From Comamonadaceae bacterium 2PF (GTDB lineage Bacteria > Pseudomonadota > Gammaproteobacteria > Burkholderiales > Burkholderiaceae_C), in the NCBI GenBank assembly GCA_005502875.1, contig SCMV01000002.1, positions 124,001 through 188,000 on the forward strand: a DNA stretch of 64,000 bases. Direction: 5' to 3'. The position numbers were made by a program, and so were the translations under genes. This document shows, one piece after another, positions 48,924 to 58,374 of this stretch (position 1 is the stretch's first letter; every line of letters starts with the position of its first letter). The notes under the pieces are model-generated. The model saw nothing but the letters and a program-made list of their open reading frames with translations, was not told the DNA's origin and made no database searches.

Positions 48924-49931
48924 ATGAACATCATCATCCTGGACGACTATCAGGACGCCGTCCGAAAACTGCCTTGCGCCTCTCGGCTTGACGGCCTGTC
49001 AGCCAAGGTCTACACCAACACCGTCAAAGGCACGGGCCAGCTGGCGGTGCGCTTGCGCGACGCCGAAGCATTGGTGGTCATCCACGAGCGCACGCACTTT
49101 TCCAAGGCCCTGCTCGAGAAACTGCCCAAGCTGCGCCTGATCTGCCAAATCGGCCAAGTCGGACCTCACATCGACATCGAGGCCTGCACCCGACTGGGCA
49201 TCGCCGTGGCGGAGTGCAGCACCTCGCCTGCGGCCACGGCCGAGCTCACCTGGGCCCTGGTGCTGGCTGCGATGCGCAGGCTGCCGCAGTACATCGGCAA
49301 CCTCAAGCATGGCGCCTGGCAGCAGTCGGGCCTGAAGGCCGCATCCATGCCCGCCAACTTTGGCCTGGGCATGAAGCTGCAAGGCAAGACCCTGGGCATT
49401 TGGGGGCACGGACAGGTTGGTCAACTCGTCGCGGGCTACGGCAAGGCCTTTGGCATGGACGTGCAGGTCTGGGGCAGCGAAGCCTCGCGCGCAAAGGCCG
49501 TCGCCAACGGCCTGAGGGCTGCGTCCAGCCGTGAAGAATTTTTCGCCACATCGGATGTGCTGAGCGTTCACCTGCGACTGAGGGAAGAAAACCGCAGCCT
49601 CATCACGCTCGACGATTTCAGCCGAATGAAGCCCACGGCCCTGTTCGTCAACACCTCCCGCGCGGAGCTGGTTCAGGACAACGCCCTGGTGGCCGGACTC
49701 AATCGGGGACGTCCAGGCATGGCCGCCGTCGATGTGTTCGAAAGCGAGCCCATCCTGCAGGGCCACCCCCTGCTGCGGCTGGAGAACGCCGTCTGCACCC
49801 CCCACATCGGTCTGGTCGAGCAAGACAGCTACGAGCACCTCTTCAGCGCGGCATTTGAGCACCTGCTGAATTTCGATGCGGGCACGCCCAGCGGCATCGT
49901 CAACCCCGAAGCACTGCGCGTGCCTCACTGA
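48924..49931 (+). CDS. D-2-hydroxyacid dehydrogenase family protein
   Basis: A 335-residue NAD(P)-dependent oxidoreductase related to phosphoglycerate dehydrogenase. The nucleotide-binding motif GHGQVG is at 161-166; catalytic R246 (VNTSRAELV), the acid in VFESEP (271-276) and H294 (CTPHIG) are all present. There is no ACT domain, so it is not a full SerA. The substrate is unknown; 2-ketoacid/2-hydroxyacid interconversion is the family role. It precedes an MFS transporter by 21 bp, so the two are probably co-transcribed. Confidence 0.88.
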   Translation: MNIIILDDYQDAVRKLPCASRLDGLSAKVYTNTVKGTGQLAVRLRDAEALVVIHERTHFSKALLEKLPKLRLICQIGQVGPHIDIEACTRLGIAVAECSTSPAATAELTWALVLAAMRRLPQYIGNLKHGAWQQSGLKAASMPANFGLGMKLQGKTLGIWGHGQVGQLVAGYGKAFGMDVQVWGSEASRAKAVANGLRAASSREEFFATSDVLSVHLRLREENRSLITLDDFSRMKPTALFVNTSRAELVQDNALVAGLNRGRPGMAAVDVFESEPILQGHPLLRLENAVCTPHIGLVEQDSYEHLFSAAFEHLLNFDAGTPSGIVNPEALRVPH

Positions 49932-49952
49932 CGAAACACAAGGCAGTACCCC

Positions 49953-51173
49953 ATGGAACTGGAGCGGGCGCTGTCCCGGGAGAGCATCCGGGCGGCCCGC
50001 TGGTCGCTGCTGTTCGGCAACTTCGTCATCGGCTGCGGGGTGATGGTGGTGGGCGGCACGCTCAACGACCTCACCCACGACCTGAACATCAGCGTGACCA
50101 CCGGCGGCCAGTTGCTGGCCATCGCAGCGCTGATGATGGGCGTGGGTGCACCGCTGCTGGCCTGGCTGGTGGGGCACATCGACCGCCGCACCCTGCTGGC
50201 CTGGACCATGGTCTGGTATGCGGTTGGACACCTGCTTTGCGCACTGGCCCCCAGCTACGAATGGCTGTGGCCTGCGCGGGCGTTGACGGTGCTGTCGGCC
50301 GCCGTGTTCACACCCCAGGCCGCAGCCACCGCCGGGTTCATGTCGACCCCGGCCAAGCGAGGGCAGGCCATCACGTTTGTGTTCATGGGTTGGTCCATCG
50401 CGTCGGTCGCAGGCATGCCGCTGACCGCATGGATCGGTGAGCGGATGGGCTGGCGCCTGGCCATGGCGCTGATCGGTGTGGCCGCGTTCGCGTCGGCTTG
50501 GCTGGTGTGGCGGAACTTGCCTGCGGGCATCCGCCCCCCTGCCCTGTCACTGCGCTCGTGGCGCAAGGTGCTGAAGTCGCCTTTGCTGATGGCGGTTGTC
50601 GCGGTGACGGCCTGTCAGAGCGCGGGGCAGTTCACCGTGCTGGGCTACACCGCGCCCTACTACAAGCAGGTGTTCGGCGCCTCACCAGAACAGATCAGCC
50701 TGATGTTCACCTGGTTCGGCGCGCTGGCGCTGGCTGGCAACGTGCTGCTGAACCGCAGCATCGATCGCGTCGGCGCGGCGCCTGCTGTGACGCTCACCCT
50801 GGCGCTGATGGCCCTGAGCTTGCTGATCTGGCCATTGGCCAGCTCGCTGCCGGTGCTGGCCGCCGTGCTGCTGCCCTGGGCCATTTCAGGGTTTGCCACC
50901 AACTCGGGCCAGCAAGCGCGGCTGGGTGGTTTGTCGCCACGGCTGGCGCCAGCGCTGATGGCCCTGAACACCTCGGCCATCTACCTGGGGCATGCGTTGG
51001 GGGCCAGCGGTGGCGGTTGGGTGATCTCGCACCACGGCTATGAGCAGTTGCACTGGCTGGGCCTGGCCTGGATGCTGGTGGCCCTCGCCTTGAGCTTGTG
51101 GGCCCAGCGCGTGCAGCAACGCGCCGAGGCCCACCGCGAATCTGCGTTGAAACCGGCTCAGCCCCTGCGCTGA
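49953..51173 (+). CDS. MFS transporter (DHA1/AraJ-like)
   Basis: 406 residues with about 12 hydrophobic segments in two halves joined by a loop near 195-210. The MFS motif A-like loop [14 protein letters not shown] follows the second helix, and the C-terminal half has the corresponding NRSIDRVG. This is the layout of drug or metabolite efflux permeases of the DHA1 group. The substrate is unknown; co-transcription with the 2-hydroxyacid dehydrogenase might hint at an organic acid. Its 3' end overlaps rlmB by 16 bp (convergent). Confidence 0.88.
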   Translation: MELERALSRESIRAARWSLLFGNFVIGCGVMVVGGTLNDLTHDLNISVTTGGQLLAIAALMMGVGAPLLAWLVGHIDRRTLLAWTMVWYAVGHLLCALAPSYEWLWPARALTVLSAAVFTPQAAATAGFMSTPAKRGQAITFVFMGWSIASVAGMPLTAWIGERMGWRLAMALIGVAAFASAWLVWRNLPAGIRPPALSLRSWRKVLKSPLLMAVVAVTACQSAGQFTVLGYTAPYYKQVFGASPEQISLMFTWFGALALAGNVLLNRSIDRVGAAPAVTLTLALMALSLLIWPLASSLPVLAAVLLPWAISGFATNSGQQARLGGLSPRLAPALMALNTSAIYLGHALGASGGGWVISHHGYEQLHWLGLAWMLVALALSLWAQRVQQRAEAHRESALKPAQPLR

Positions 51174-51892
51174 CGAAGCGCTTCGTAGAGGCAGACGCCA
51201 CTGGCCACGGAGACGTTCAGGCTCTCGACACCACCCATCATCGGGATGCTGACGAGCTCGTCGCAATGCTTTCGGGTGAGTTGACGCATGCCGCTGCCTT
51301 CTGCCCCCAGCACGATGGCCGTGCCGCGGCGGAAGTCGGCCTGATAAAGGTCGCCCGGGGCGTCGTCCGAGGTCCCAACCACCCAGATGTCGCGCTCCTT
51401 GAGCTCACCCAGGGTGCGCGCCAGGTTGGTGACCATGAAGTAAGGCACCGTCTCGGCGGCGCCGCTGGCCACTTTGGCCACGGTGGCGTTGACGCCAACT
51501 GCGTGGTCCTTGGGAGCGATCACGGCATGGGCGCCCGCGCCATCGGCCACGCGCAGGCAGGCACCCAGGTTGTGCGGGTCGGTCACGCCATCGAGCACGA
51601 GCAACAGCGCTGGCTCGGTGAGCTCGTCCAGCAGGTCGTCGAGGGATCGGGCGTGCTGAACCGCGTCCACACGCGCCACGACACCCTGGTGTCGATGCGT
51701 GCCAGCCATCTGTTGCAGGCGGTCGTCGTCGCTCTCGATGGCGCGCATGCCGGCTTCCTCGACCTTGGCGAGGAATTGCTTCATGCGCTGGTCTTGCCGG
51801 CTGGCATCGACATGCAGCTCGCGGATGGATTGGGGCGCGACCTTCAGGCGCACGGTGACGGCATGAAAGCCGAACAGCAGTTTCTGACTCAT
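51158..51892 (-). CDS. rlmB: 23S rRNA (guanosine-2251-2'-O)-methyltransferase RlmB
   Basis: A 244-residue SPOUT/TrmH methyltransferase. The N-terminal substrate-binding domain is about 1-75; the catalytic domain has motif 1 [21 protein letters not shown], motif 2 [13 protein letters not shown] and motif 3 [27 protein letters not shown], the knot. FGFHAV near the start is the RlmB hallmark. RNase R, often adjacent, is not here. Confidence 0.95.
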   Translation of the reverse strand: MSQKLLFGFHAVTVRLKVAPQSIRELHVDASRQDQRMKQFLAKVEEAGMRAIESDDDRLQQMAGTHRHQGVVARVDAVQHARSLDDLLDELTEPALLLVLDGVTDPHNLGACLRVADGAGAHAVIAPKDHAVGVNATVAKVASGAAETVPYFMVTNLARTLGELKERDIWVVGTSDDAPGDLYQADFRRGTAIVLGAEGSGMRQLTRKHCDELVSIPMMGGVESLNVSVASGVCLYEALRQRRG

Positions 51893-51950
51893 GCCGGCAT
51901 CGTAACCGCTGCGGATGTGCGCGCCCCTGCTTTGAGGCCGCGCCAGCAGC

Positions 51951-52679
51951 TCAGCTCACCAATCGCCCGGCCTGGATCCGGATGCGGTGCGCACAGCGCT
52001 GGGCGATCTTTTCGTCATGCGTCACCAGGACCAGGGTCGTGCCGATCTCGCGGTTGAGCTCGAACATCAGGTCCATGACAGCCAGGCCGGTGGCGTGGTC
52101 AAGGCTGCCTGTCGGCTCGTCGGCCATGAGGATGTCCGGGCGCATGACGAACGCTCTCGCCAGCGCCACCCGCTGTTGCTCCCCACCGGACAGGAGCACG
52201 GGCCGGTGGTTCAGTCGCTGGCCCAGCCCGACGCGCTCCAGCATGGCTTGGGCCTTGCTACGCGCCAGTCGATCGCCGCGCAGCTCCATGGGCAGCATGA
52301 CGTTCTCGATGGCACTCAGGTGCGCGATGAGCTGAAAATTCTGGAAAACAAAGCCGACGTGGGCTGCACGGTGAGCCGCCCGCGCGTCTTCATCGAGGTC
52401 GAACAGGTTGCGCCCTCCCAGCAACACCTCGCCATGGCTGGGCACGTCCAGGCCAGCGAGCAGCGCCAACAAGGTGCTTTTGCCAGAACCTGATGCGCCG
52501 ACGATCGCCAAGGAATCCCCTCGGGGCACGCTGAGGTCGATGCCATCGAGGATGGTGAGCGGGCCGCCGACGTCATCGACGACTTTGCTCAGCCCCCGGA
52601 CAACGATGGCGGGAGCTGTCGCGTTGTCAGAGGAGTCGGCAGGCGATGTGGCAGGATGCGAAGGAGCCGTGATGGTCAT
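51951..52679 (-). CDS. ybbA: ABC transporter ATP-binding protein (YbbA/LolD type)
   Basis: A 242-residue ABC ATPase of the MacB/LolD branch: Walker [10 protein letters not shown]-loop FVFQNFQLI, signature LSGGEQQR, Walker [14 protein letters not shown]-loop VTHDEK. It is divergent from the tesA-type esterase exactly as ybbA is in E. coli. The large YbbP permease normally partnering it is not adjacent. The ATG at 52679 is assumed; another ATG lies 12 bases upstream. Start codons of this gene and tesA overlap. Confidence 0.88.
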   Translation of the reverse strand: MTITAPSHPATSPADSSDNATAPAIVVRGLSKVVDDVGGPLTILDGIDLSVPRGDSLAIVGASGSGKSTLLALLAGLDVPSHGEVLLGGRNLFDLDEDARAAHRAAHVGFVFQNFQLIAHLSAIENVMLPMELRGDRLARSKAQAMLERVGLGQRLNHRPVLLSGGEQQRVALARAFVMRPDILMADEPTGSLDHATGLAVMDLMFELNREIGTTLVLVTHDEKIAQRCAHRIRIQAGRLVS

Positions 52680-53343
52680 GAAAGCAAACATGCAAGGGCA
52701 ACGCGAACACTTTAAGCGACGTCAGATGGTCTTGTGGACCGCTGGTCTTTTGCTGATGACTGCACCGCTGTCCGGGCAGTCGGCTTCGGCCCGCAAGGTG
52801 CTGATCCTGGGCGACAGCCTCTCGGCCGAGTATGGCCTGGCCCGCGGCGCGGGCTGGGTGGCCTTGCTCGAAGCGCGGCTGACCCAGCAAGGCGTTGCCG
52901 CCCAGGTCATCAACGCCAGCATCAGTGGCGAAACCACATCGGGCGGACGAACGCGCCTGCCTGCGCTGCTCCAGCAGCAACGGCCCACCCATGTTGTCAT
53001 CGAGCTGGGAGGCAACGATGCGCTGCGCGGCTTCCCGGTTCGCTCCACGCAGGACAACCTCGAAGCCATGACCAAGGCTGCGCAGGCAGCTGGCGCCAAG
53101 GTGCTGCTGGTGGGCATGCAGGTGCCGCCGAATTACGGCAAGCGCTATGCGGAAGACTTCGCAGCGGTGTTTGCGCGGGTGGCCCAGGAGCGCAAGGTCG
53201 CGCTGGTGCCCTTCCTGCTCAAAGGGGTGGCAGACCGGGCAGATGCGCGCGACTGGTTCCAGGCCGACGGCATCCATCCGCTGGCCAAAGCCCACCCCGT
53301 GATGCTTGACAACGTCTGGGTCGGCCTCAAGCCACTGCTTTGA
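52672..53343 (+). CDS. tesA: Periplasmic GDSL arylesterase/thioesterase (TesA-like)
   Basis: A 223-residue SGNH hydrolase. A signal peptide (positive RREHFKRR-like start, hydrophobic MVLWTAGLLLMTAPL) is predicted to be cut near SASA40. Block I LGDSLSAEYG holds S49, block III GGND is at 112-115, and block V DGIHP near the C-terminus gives the Asp-His pair. AAGGAG (52661-52666) favours ATG 52672; a GTG three bases earlier and an ATG six bases later are alternatives. It is probably involved in periplasmic acyl-ester or acyl-CoA hydrolysis. Confidence 0.9.
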   Translation: MVMKANMQGQREHFKRRQMVLWTAGLLLMTAPLSGQSASARKVLILGDSLSAEYGLARGAGWVALLEARLTQQGVAAQVINASISGETTSGGRTRLPALLQQQRPTHVVIELGGNDALRGFPVRSTQDNLEAMTKAAQAAGAKVLLVGMQVPPNYGKRYAEDFAAVFARVAQERKVALVPFLLKGVADRADARDWFQADGIHPLAKAHPVMLDNVWVGLKPLL

Positions 53344-53349
53344 GCCGGC

Positions 53350-53934
53350 TCATTTCTTGGGCGTCAGGCCGGCACCCAAATTGCCCATCAGGGTCTCGGC
53401 CTGCTTGCTCATCTGTTCCTGCATCTGCGTGAACAGGGTGCGCGACTGTTCCATATAGCCACCCAGGAAGTTCTGCATCAGCGGGTTCTGCATCAGGGGG
53501 TTTTGCAGGTTCATGACCGAGTTCTCGGTCAGGCGGGACTGCAGGTCGATGAACGACTGGATGTTGTTTTCCAGGTAATTGCCCATCAGGCCTTGCATGG
53601 TGTGGCCATAGAAACGAATGATCTGGGCCAGCGCCTGGGTTGAAAACATCGGCACGCCGGCCGTCTCTTCTTCCAGGATGATCTGCAGCAGGATGCTGCG
53701 GGTGAGGTCTTCGCCGCTCTTGGCGTCTCGAACCACGAACTGCTCGCAGCCCATCACCATGTCCTTGACCTCGGCCAGCGTGATGTAGCTGCTGGTCTGG
53801 GTGTCGTAGAGGCGGCGGTTCGGGTACTTCTTGATGATCCGGGTGCCTGCTGCCGTCGGCTCGCCAGCAACGCCACCTGCGGCCTCTTCGGCTGCGGGCG
53901 CTTCGCTGCGGGCTTTTCGTGGGGCTGGGCTCAT
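53350..53934 (-). CDS. phaR: Polyhydroxyalkanoate synthesis repressor PhaR
   Basis: 194 residues. An Ala/Glu-rich N-terminal tail precedes the PHB/PHA accumulation regulator DNA-binding domain (RIIKKYPNRRLYDTQTSSYITLAEV, about 32-56) and then two PHB_acc helical repeats (ETAGVPMFSTQALAQIIRFYG onward). A short internal repeat NPLMQNPLMQN is near residue 145. PhaR binds PHA granules and represses phasin genes. GAGGAG precedes the ATG at 53934. No pha biosynthesis gene is adjacent. Confidence 0.95.
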   Translation of the reverse strand: MSPAPRKARSEAPAAEEAAGGVAGEPTAAGTRIIKKYPNRRLYDTQTSSYITLAEVKDMVMGCEQFVVRDAKSGEDLTRSILLQIILEEETAGVPMFSTQALAQIIRFYGHTMQGLMGNYLENNIQSFIDLQSRLTENSVMNLQNPLMQNPLMQNFLGGYMEQSRTLFTQMQEQMSKQAETLMGNLGAGLTPKK

Positions 53935-53993
53935 CCGTGACTCCTCATGCATGACTTTGGTCTCGGGCCATTGTAGGAGTGGAAAAGATGAGG

Positions 53994-54033
53994 CAAGAAA
54001 AGAAAAAGCCCCAGGCTTGTGGCCTGGGGCTTT
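53994..54033 (-). terminator. Rho-independent terminator of tRNA-Val
   Basis: A 12-bp perfect stem AAAGCCCCAGGC/GCCTGGGGCTTT with a 5-nt loop, then TTCTTTTCTT on the minus strand, 14 nt after the tRNA. Confidence 0.9.
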
Positions 54034-54046
54034 GTCGACAGTATTT

Positions 54047-54123
54047 TGGTAGGCGCAATTGGATTCGAACCAACGACCCCCACCATGTCAAGGTGGTGCT
54101 CTAACCAACTGAGCTATGCGCCT
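54047..54123 (-). tRNA. tRNA-Val (GAC anticodon)
   Basis: 77 nt including an encoded CCA. The acceptor stem is AGGCGCA/TGCGCCT, the D-arm has AGCTCAGTTGGTTAGAGC, and the anticodon stem is CCACC/GGTGG with loop TTGACAT giving anticodon GAC (Val, reads GTC/GTT). The T-arm has GGTTCGAATCC. It lies just downstream of relA and is followed by a strong terminator. Confidence 0.97.
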
Positions 54124-54135
54124 GTCGAGACCGAG

Positions 54136-54165
54136 ATAATAGCACTATTTTCTTCGAACACGCAA
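54136..54165 (-). promoter_or_regulatory. Promoter of tRNA-Val
   Basis: -35 TTGCGT (54165-54160), 18-bp spacer, -10 TATTAT (54141-54136), 12 bp before the tRNA 5' end. The -35 lies inside the last codons of relA. Confidence 0.6.
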
Positions 54166-56475
54166 GACGCCGTGGATTTGCAACACCTTGTGGAGCAAAC
54201 CGCTCAATCGGCTGCTGTCGGGAGTCTGCAGCGTGAGCGTGAGCTGCAGGTGCTCGCGCACGGTGTGGTTGTGCATGGACAGCACGGTGATCTTGCCTTG
54301 GGCAAACACGTCAAAGACATCGCGCATCAAGCCCGGTCGGTCCAGAGCTTCGATGGAGACATCGACCGCGTAGTGCGCCTTGTCGGTCATGGCCTGCCTG
54401 CCCCAGGTGACGGGGATCACGCGCTCCTTGTGCTCGCGCGCCATGTGCTGGAAGTTGCTGCAGTCGACGCGGTGCACAGCCACGCCTTTGCCTCGCGTCA
54501 CGTAGCCCCCGATCCGATCGGGCGGCGCGGGCTTACAGCAGCGCGCCAGTTGGGTGAGCAATGAGTCAAGGCCGACGACGAGCACGCCCTTGCCGTCACC
54601 GCCGGGTTGCGCCACGTCGCCACGGGCCAGCTTTTGCAGCATGAGCTCATCGGGATCGGGTGCGGGCTCGGACGGGCGCAGCACTTGTTCGATGTTGCGC
54701 AGCGAGAACTCGTCCTTGCCGACCACGTCGAACAGGGCATCGGCGGCACCGAACCCCAGTTGTGCGGCGAGGTCGTCGAGCTTGATCGCCGTCTTGCCTT
54801 CGCGCTGCAACAGCTTTTCGACGGCCTCGCGCCCCCTGGCGATGGTGGCTTGCTGCGCGAGCGCGTTGAACCAGGCCCGGACTTTGGCGCGCGAGCGCGG
54901 GCTGCGCAGGTAGCCAAGTTCGCCATTGAGCCAGTCCATCGATGGCCCGCCCTCCTTGGCCGACACGATCTCGACCGTCTGCCCGCTTTGCAGTGGCGTC
55001 TGCAAAGGCACCAGGGCACCATCGACCCTCGCGCCCCTGCAGCGGTGCCCCAGGTTGGTGTGCAGCACGTAGGCCAGGTCAATGGGCGTGGCGCCGGCAG
55101 GCAGGTCGATGATGTCGCCGCCAGGGGTGAAGACGTAGATGCGGTCTTCAAAAAGGCCATGCCCATGGGCCTCACCTGCCTGACCGGGGTGTCCCGATTG
55201 CCCGGATTCGGCGACATCGCGCTCCCAGGCCAGCAGCTGGCGCAGCACCATCTTTCGGGCCTCGGCCACGCGCGACTCGAAGTCGCCCGCGGCCTGCACC
55301 CCGGCGTAGCCCCTCGAGCCGGCTTCCTTGTAGGCCCAATGCGCGGCCACGCCACTTTCGGCGTGCTCGTGCATGGCCTGGGTTCGGATCTGCACCTCGA
55401 TGGAGCGCCCCTGGTCGTCCAGCACGATGGTGTGCAGCGATTGATAGCCGTTGGACTTGGGCCGAGCGATGTAATCGGAGAACTCGTCCTGCAAGGGCTG
55501 CCAGAGTTCGTGCACGCAGCTGAGCGCTGCGTAACAGGCATGCACGTCGCCGACGATGACGCGCAAGGCCCGCAAGTCAAAAACGCGGTCCAGCGACAGG
55601 GCCTTGCCCTGCATCTTTTTGTAGATGCTGTAGATGTGTTTGGGGCGCCCCTGCACCTGGGCATCGATGCCTGCCGCGCCCAAGGCCTGCTGCAGTTGCT
55701 GGCGCACCTGCTCGACGTGGCGTTCGCGCTCGAGCCGCTTTTCGTGCAGCGCTTTGGCGATGGTGCGGTAGGTGTCGGGCTGCAAGAAGCGAAAGGACAG
55801 GTCTTCGAGCTCCCACTTGATCTGCCAGATGCCCAGTCGGTTGGCCAGCGGCGCGAAGATCTGCAGCGACTCGCGAGCCAGGGCCTTGGGGCATGGCAGC
55901 TTGCGCTCGGCATAGTGACGCAGGGTCTGCAGTCTCGAGGCCAGGCGCAGCAGCACCACGCGCAGGTCGCGCGAGAAAGCCAGCAGCATCTTGCGGATGC
56001 GCTCAACCTGCTCGGCGTCCAGGGGGGCATCGGTTTCGTCGCCCATCAGGTCGCGGGCGTTGCGCTGCACCTGCACGAGCTTGACGGTGTGGGCCACGAG
56101 CGCAGCTGCGTCCACACCGAAGGCGCGGCTGAGCACGTCCTGCGGGTTGGCAAGGTAGTCGCTGGCGTAGACGAGGTAGGCCGCCGCGCGCAGCGACGGC
56201 GAGGCACCGATGCCATGCAAGATGGCGCCCACACCATCTGCATGAACGAGCGCGTCTTCGCCGGTGTCGAACGCCTGGCCCGACAGCAGCGGCTCCGCAA
56301 AGGCCCGAGCGCGACGCAGCAACTCAAGCCCACCTTCGTTGGCCGAGGCTCCGGCCGCCTGCGCCTCGGGCGTGGCCGTGCCCGCCACCTCGGCGAGGTC
56401 GACGATGGGCGCGTGCGAGCCGCCCGCTTTCAACAGGCCATCGTTGCGCGCGACGTCGAGGGATCCGGTCTTCAT
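54145..56475 (-). CDS. relA: GTP pyrophosphokinase RelA ((p)ppGpp synthetase)
   Basis: A 776-residue long RSH protein. The N-terminal hydrolase-like domain lacks the HD...ED metal motifs (the region reads AAYLVYASDYLANPQ), so it is RelA rather than SpoT. The synthetase domain has RPKHIYSIYKKM, FDLRALRVIVGD and the G-loop ARPKSNGYQSLHTIV. A TGS domain (IYVFTPGGDIIDLPAGATPIDLAY), a conserved-cysteine domain (ARCCKPAPPDRIGGYVTRGKGVAVHRVDC, two parts) and a C-terminal ACT domain follow. It responds to uncharged tRNA on ribosomes. Its ATG overlaps the upstream hydrolase stop (ATGA). Confidence 0.94.
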   Translation of the reverse strand: MKTGSLDVARNDGLLKAGGSHAPIVDLAEVAGTATPEAQAAGASANEGGLELLRRARAFAEPLLSGQAFDTGEDALVHADGVGAILHGIGASPSLRAAAYLVYASDYLANPQDVLSRAFGVDAAALVAHTVKLVQVQRNARDLMGDETDAPLDAEQVERIRKMLLAFSRDLRVVLLRLASRLQTLRHYAERKLPCPKALARESLQIFAPLANRLGIWQIKWELEDLSFRFLQPDTYRTIAKALHEKRLERERHVEQVRQQLQQALGAAGIDAQVQGRPKHIYSIYKKMQGKALSLDRVFDLRALRVIVGDVHACYAALSCVHELWQPLQDEFSDYIARPKSNGYQSLHTIVLDDQGRSIEVQIRTQAMHEHAESGVAAHWAYKEAGSRGYAGVQAAGDFESRVAEARKMVLRQLLAWERDVAESGQSGHPGQAGEAHGHGLFEDRIYVFTPGGDIIDLPAGATPIDLAYVLHTNLGHRCRGARVDGALVPLQTPLQSGQTVEIVSAKEGGPSMDWLNGELGYLRSPRSRAKVRAWFNALAQQATIARGREAVEKLLQREGKTAIKLDDLAAQLGFGAADALFDVVGKDEFSLRNIEQVLRPSEPAPDPDELMLQKLARGDVAQPGGDGKGVLVVGLDSLLTQLARCCKPAPPDRIGGYVTRGKGVAVHRVDCSNFQHMAREHKERVIPVTWGRQAMTDKAHYAVDVSIEALDRPGLMRDVFDVFAQGKITVLSMHNHTVREHLQLTLTLQTPDSSRLSGLLHKVLQIHGVLRVRRK

Positions 56476-57434
56476 GCCAGCAGGAACCCTCGGACGGTTT
56501 CAACCTGGTCGGGGGCAATCAAGGTGGGTGCGTGGCCCACGCCGGCGAACTCGACCAAGCGGGCCTTGGGGCCACGTTGGGTCATCTCGATCGCGGTGGC
56601 GCGGTCGAGCAGGTCCGATTCGGCGCCGCGCATCAGCAAGGTCTCGCAAGGGATGCTGGCCAAGCCGTCGTAAACCTGCCAAAGGGCCTTCTCGCCGGCC
56701 TCGGTTTGCTCGGCCGTGACGCTGCGGAAGGGCTCGGCGATGGCCGGGTCGTAGTGCAACACGAAGCCGCCACCATTGGCTGGGCGCAGCAGCGGGCGAC
56801 TGAGCGCCAGCCATTGCTCGGGCGTGTGCGGACCAAAGCCGGTGGAGATGCGCCAGAGGTAATCGGCGGCTTCTTGCTCGGAGGTGAAGCGCAGCGGCTT
56901 GCCCAGGTAGTCACCGATGCGCACGATGGCGTCGAAGCGCAGGCGCGGGCCGACGTCGTTGAGCACGAAGCGGCGCAGGCGCGCACCGCTTGCCTGAGGC
57001 GGCAAGGACGCAAAGCCCAGGCCGATCAGTCCGCCCATCGACGTGCCGACCCAATCGAGCTCCAGGGTGCCTTGTGCGCCCAGCTCCTCCCGGATTTGTT
57101 GCAGCAAGGCCACCATGTCGGCAACGTACGAGAACACCTGATAGCCCGCCGGGTCGGCCAGCCAATCCGAATGCCCACGGCCCACCACATCGGGGCAGAT
57201 GACTTGGTAGTGGGCCGACAAAGCCTGCGCCAGCACGTCGAAATCACGGCCCTGGCGGCTCAGGCCGTGCACACAAAACAACACGCGTGGGTTGCGTGCA
57301 TCGCCCCAACGCCAATAGGCCATGCGGTGCGCCTGGGCATCGGTTCTGCTGGCGCCAGGGCACACGACGTGATGCAGCGTCGGCTGCACCAGACCGATTT
57401 CGACCGAGGGATCAGCGGGGTGTTGCGTTGTCAT
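56472..57434 (-). CDS. Alpha/beta hydrolase
   Basis: A 320-residue alpha/beta-hydrolase. Oxyanion loop FCVHGLSRQGRDFD, nucleophile elbow VGTSMGG, the acid region LLMRGAESDLLD and catalytic His in GVGHAPTL. No signal peptide or membrane segment. It runs directly into relA with a 4-bp ATGA overlap, so the two are translationally linked. The substrate is unknown. It is divergent from bdhA with a 66-bp gap. Confidence 0.88.
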   Translation of the reverse strand: MTTQHPADPSVEIGLVQPTLHHVVCPGASRTDAQAHRMAYWRWGDARNPRVLFCVHGLSRQGRDFDVLAQALSAHYQVICPDVVGRGHSDWLADPAGYQVFSYVADMVALLQQIREELGAQGTLELDWVGTSMGGLIGLGFASLPPQASGARLRRFVLNDVGPRLRFDAIVRIGDYLGKPLRFTSEQEAADYLWRISTGFGPHTPEQWLALSRPLLRPANGGGFVLHYDPAIAEPFRSVTAEQTEAGEKALWQVYDGLASIPCETLLMRGAESDLLDRATAIEMTQRGPKARLVEFAGVGHAPTLIAPDQVETVRGFLLA

Positions 57435-57500
57435 CTTGTGGCGTCGTCAGATAATGGCCCGATCCACATTGTGTTTCTCTTCGTGCACCGGAGGCCCCTG

Positions 57501-58283
57501 ATGTTGAATGGAAAAACCGCCCTCGTGACCGGATCGACCAGCGGGATCGGTCTGGGCATCGCCGAACGACTGGCCGCCCAAGGCGCCCACGTCATTCTGA
57601 ACGGATTCGGCGATGTTGAAGCGCCACGCGCCTCGGTGCTGGCCGCCGGGCAACAACACGGCATCAAGGTGGGCTACCACGGAGCCGACATGAGCAAGCC
57701 CGCCGAGATCGAGGCTTTGTTTGCCTACGGGCAAGCCGAGTTCGGCGGCATCGACATCGTGGTCAACAACGCGGGCATCCAGCACGTGGCCAACGTGGAA
57801 GACTTCCCCGTCGAGAAGTGGGATGCGATCCTTGCCATCAACCTGACCTCGGCCTTCCACACCATGCGCCTGGCCATCCCGGGCATGCGCAAGAAGAATT
57901 GGGGCCGCGTCATCAACATCGCATCGGCGCATGGCCTGGTGGCGTCGGCCGGCAAGTCGGCCTACGTTGCGGCCAAGCACGGCCTGGTGGGCCTGACCAA
58001 GGCTGCAGCCTTGGAAACCGCTCAGACGGGCGTGACGGTCAACGCCATCTGCCCGGGCTGGGTGCTCACGCCCCTGGTGCAAAAGCAGATTGATGCGCGC
58101 TCCGAGCGCGAAGGCATCTCGGTGGCCGAGGCGCAGAAGGACCTGCTGGGCGAGAAGCAACCGTCGCTGCAGTTCGTCACGCCTTCGCAACTGGGCGATC
58201 TGGCGGTGTTCATGTGCTCACCTGGCGCGGACAACGTGCGTGGCGTGGCCTGGAACGTGGACGGCGGTTGGGTGGCACAGTGA
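57501..58283 (+). CDS. bdhA: 3-hydroxybutyrate dehydrogenase
   Basis: A 260-residue SDR oxidising (R)-3-hydroxybutyrate to acetoacetate, a step in PHB use. Cofactor motif TGSTSGIGLG is at 10-19, NNAG at 89-92, and catalytic S142, Y155, K159. The tail region LLGEKQPSLQFVTPSQLG and the final DGGWVAQ are typical of class 1 BdhA. GGAGG lies six bases before the ATG. PHA context: phaR is 3.5 kb away. Confidence 0.92.
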   Translation: MLNGKTALVTGSTSGIGLGIAERLAAQGAHVILNGFGDVEAPRASVLAAGQQHGIKVGYHGADMSKPAEIEALFAYGQAEFGGIDIVVNNAGIQHVANVEDFPVEKWDAILAINLTSAFHTMRLAIPGMRKKNWGRVINIASAHGLVASAGKSAYVAAKHGLVGLTKAAALETAQTGVTVNAICPGWVLTPLVQKQIDARSEREGISVAEAQKDLLGEKQPSLQFVTPSQLGDLAVFMCSPGADNVRGVAWNVDGGWVAQ

Positions 58284-58374
58284 AGGCTGCGCGCCCCTGG
58301 GTTGGCTCGGTCAGGTGCCGGGCCAGCCGCCGCTGAACCACCAGTGGTCAGCCATTGATTCGCCCCAAAACAAG

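Noticed and set aside
48924-49931. Phosphoglycerate dehydrogenase SerA
   Set aside because: 335 residues without an ACT or regulatory domain; only the generic 2-hydroxyacid dehydrogenase core is present.
53480-53520. Short direct repeat within phaR (NPLMQNPLMQN) as a mobile or recombination repeat
   Set aside because: Only two copies of five residues in a helical region of the protein; an ordinary coding repeat.
54145-56475. Bifunctional SpoT-type annotation for the RSH protein
   Set aside because: The HD hydrolase motifs are missing in the N-terminal domain, so RelA is the better call.
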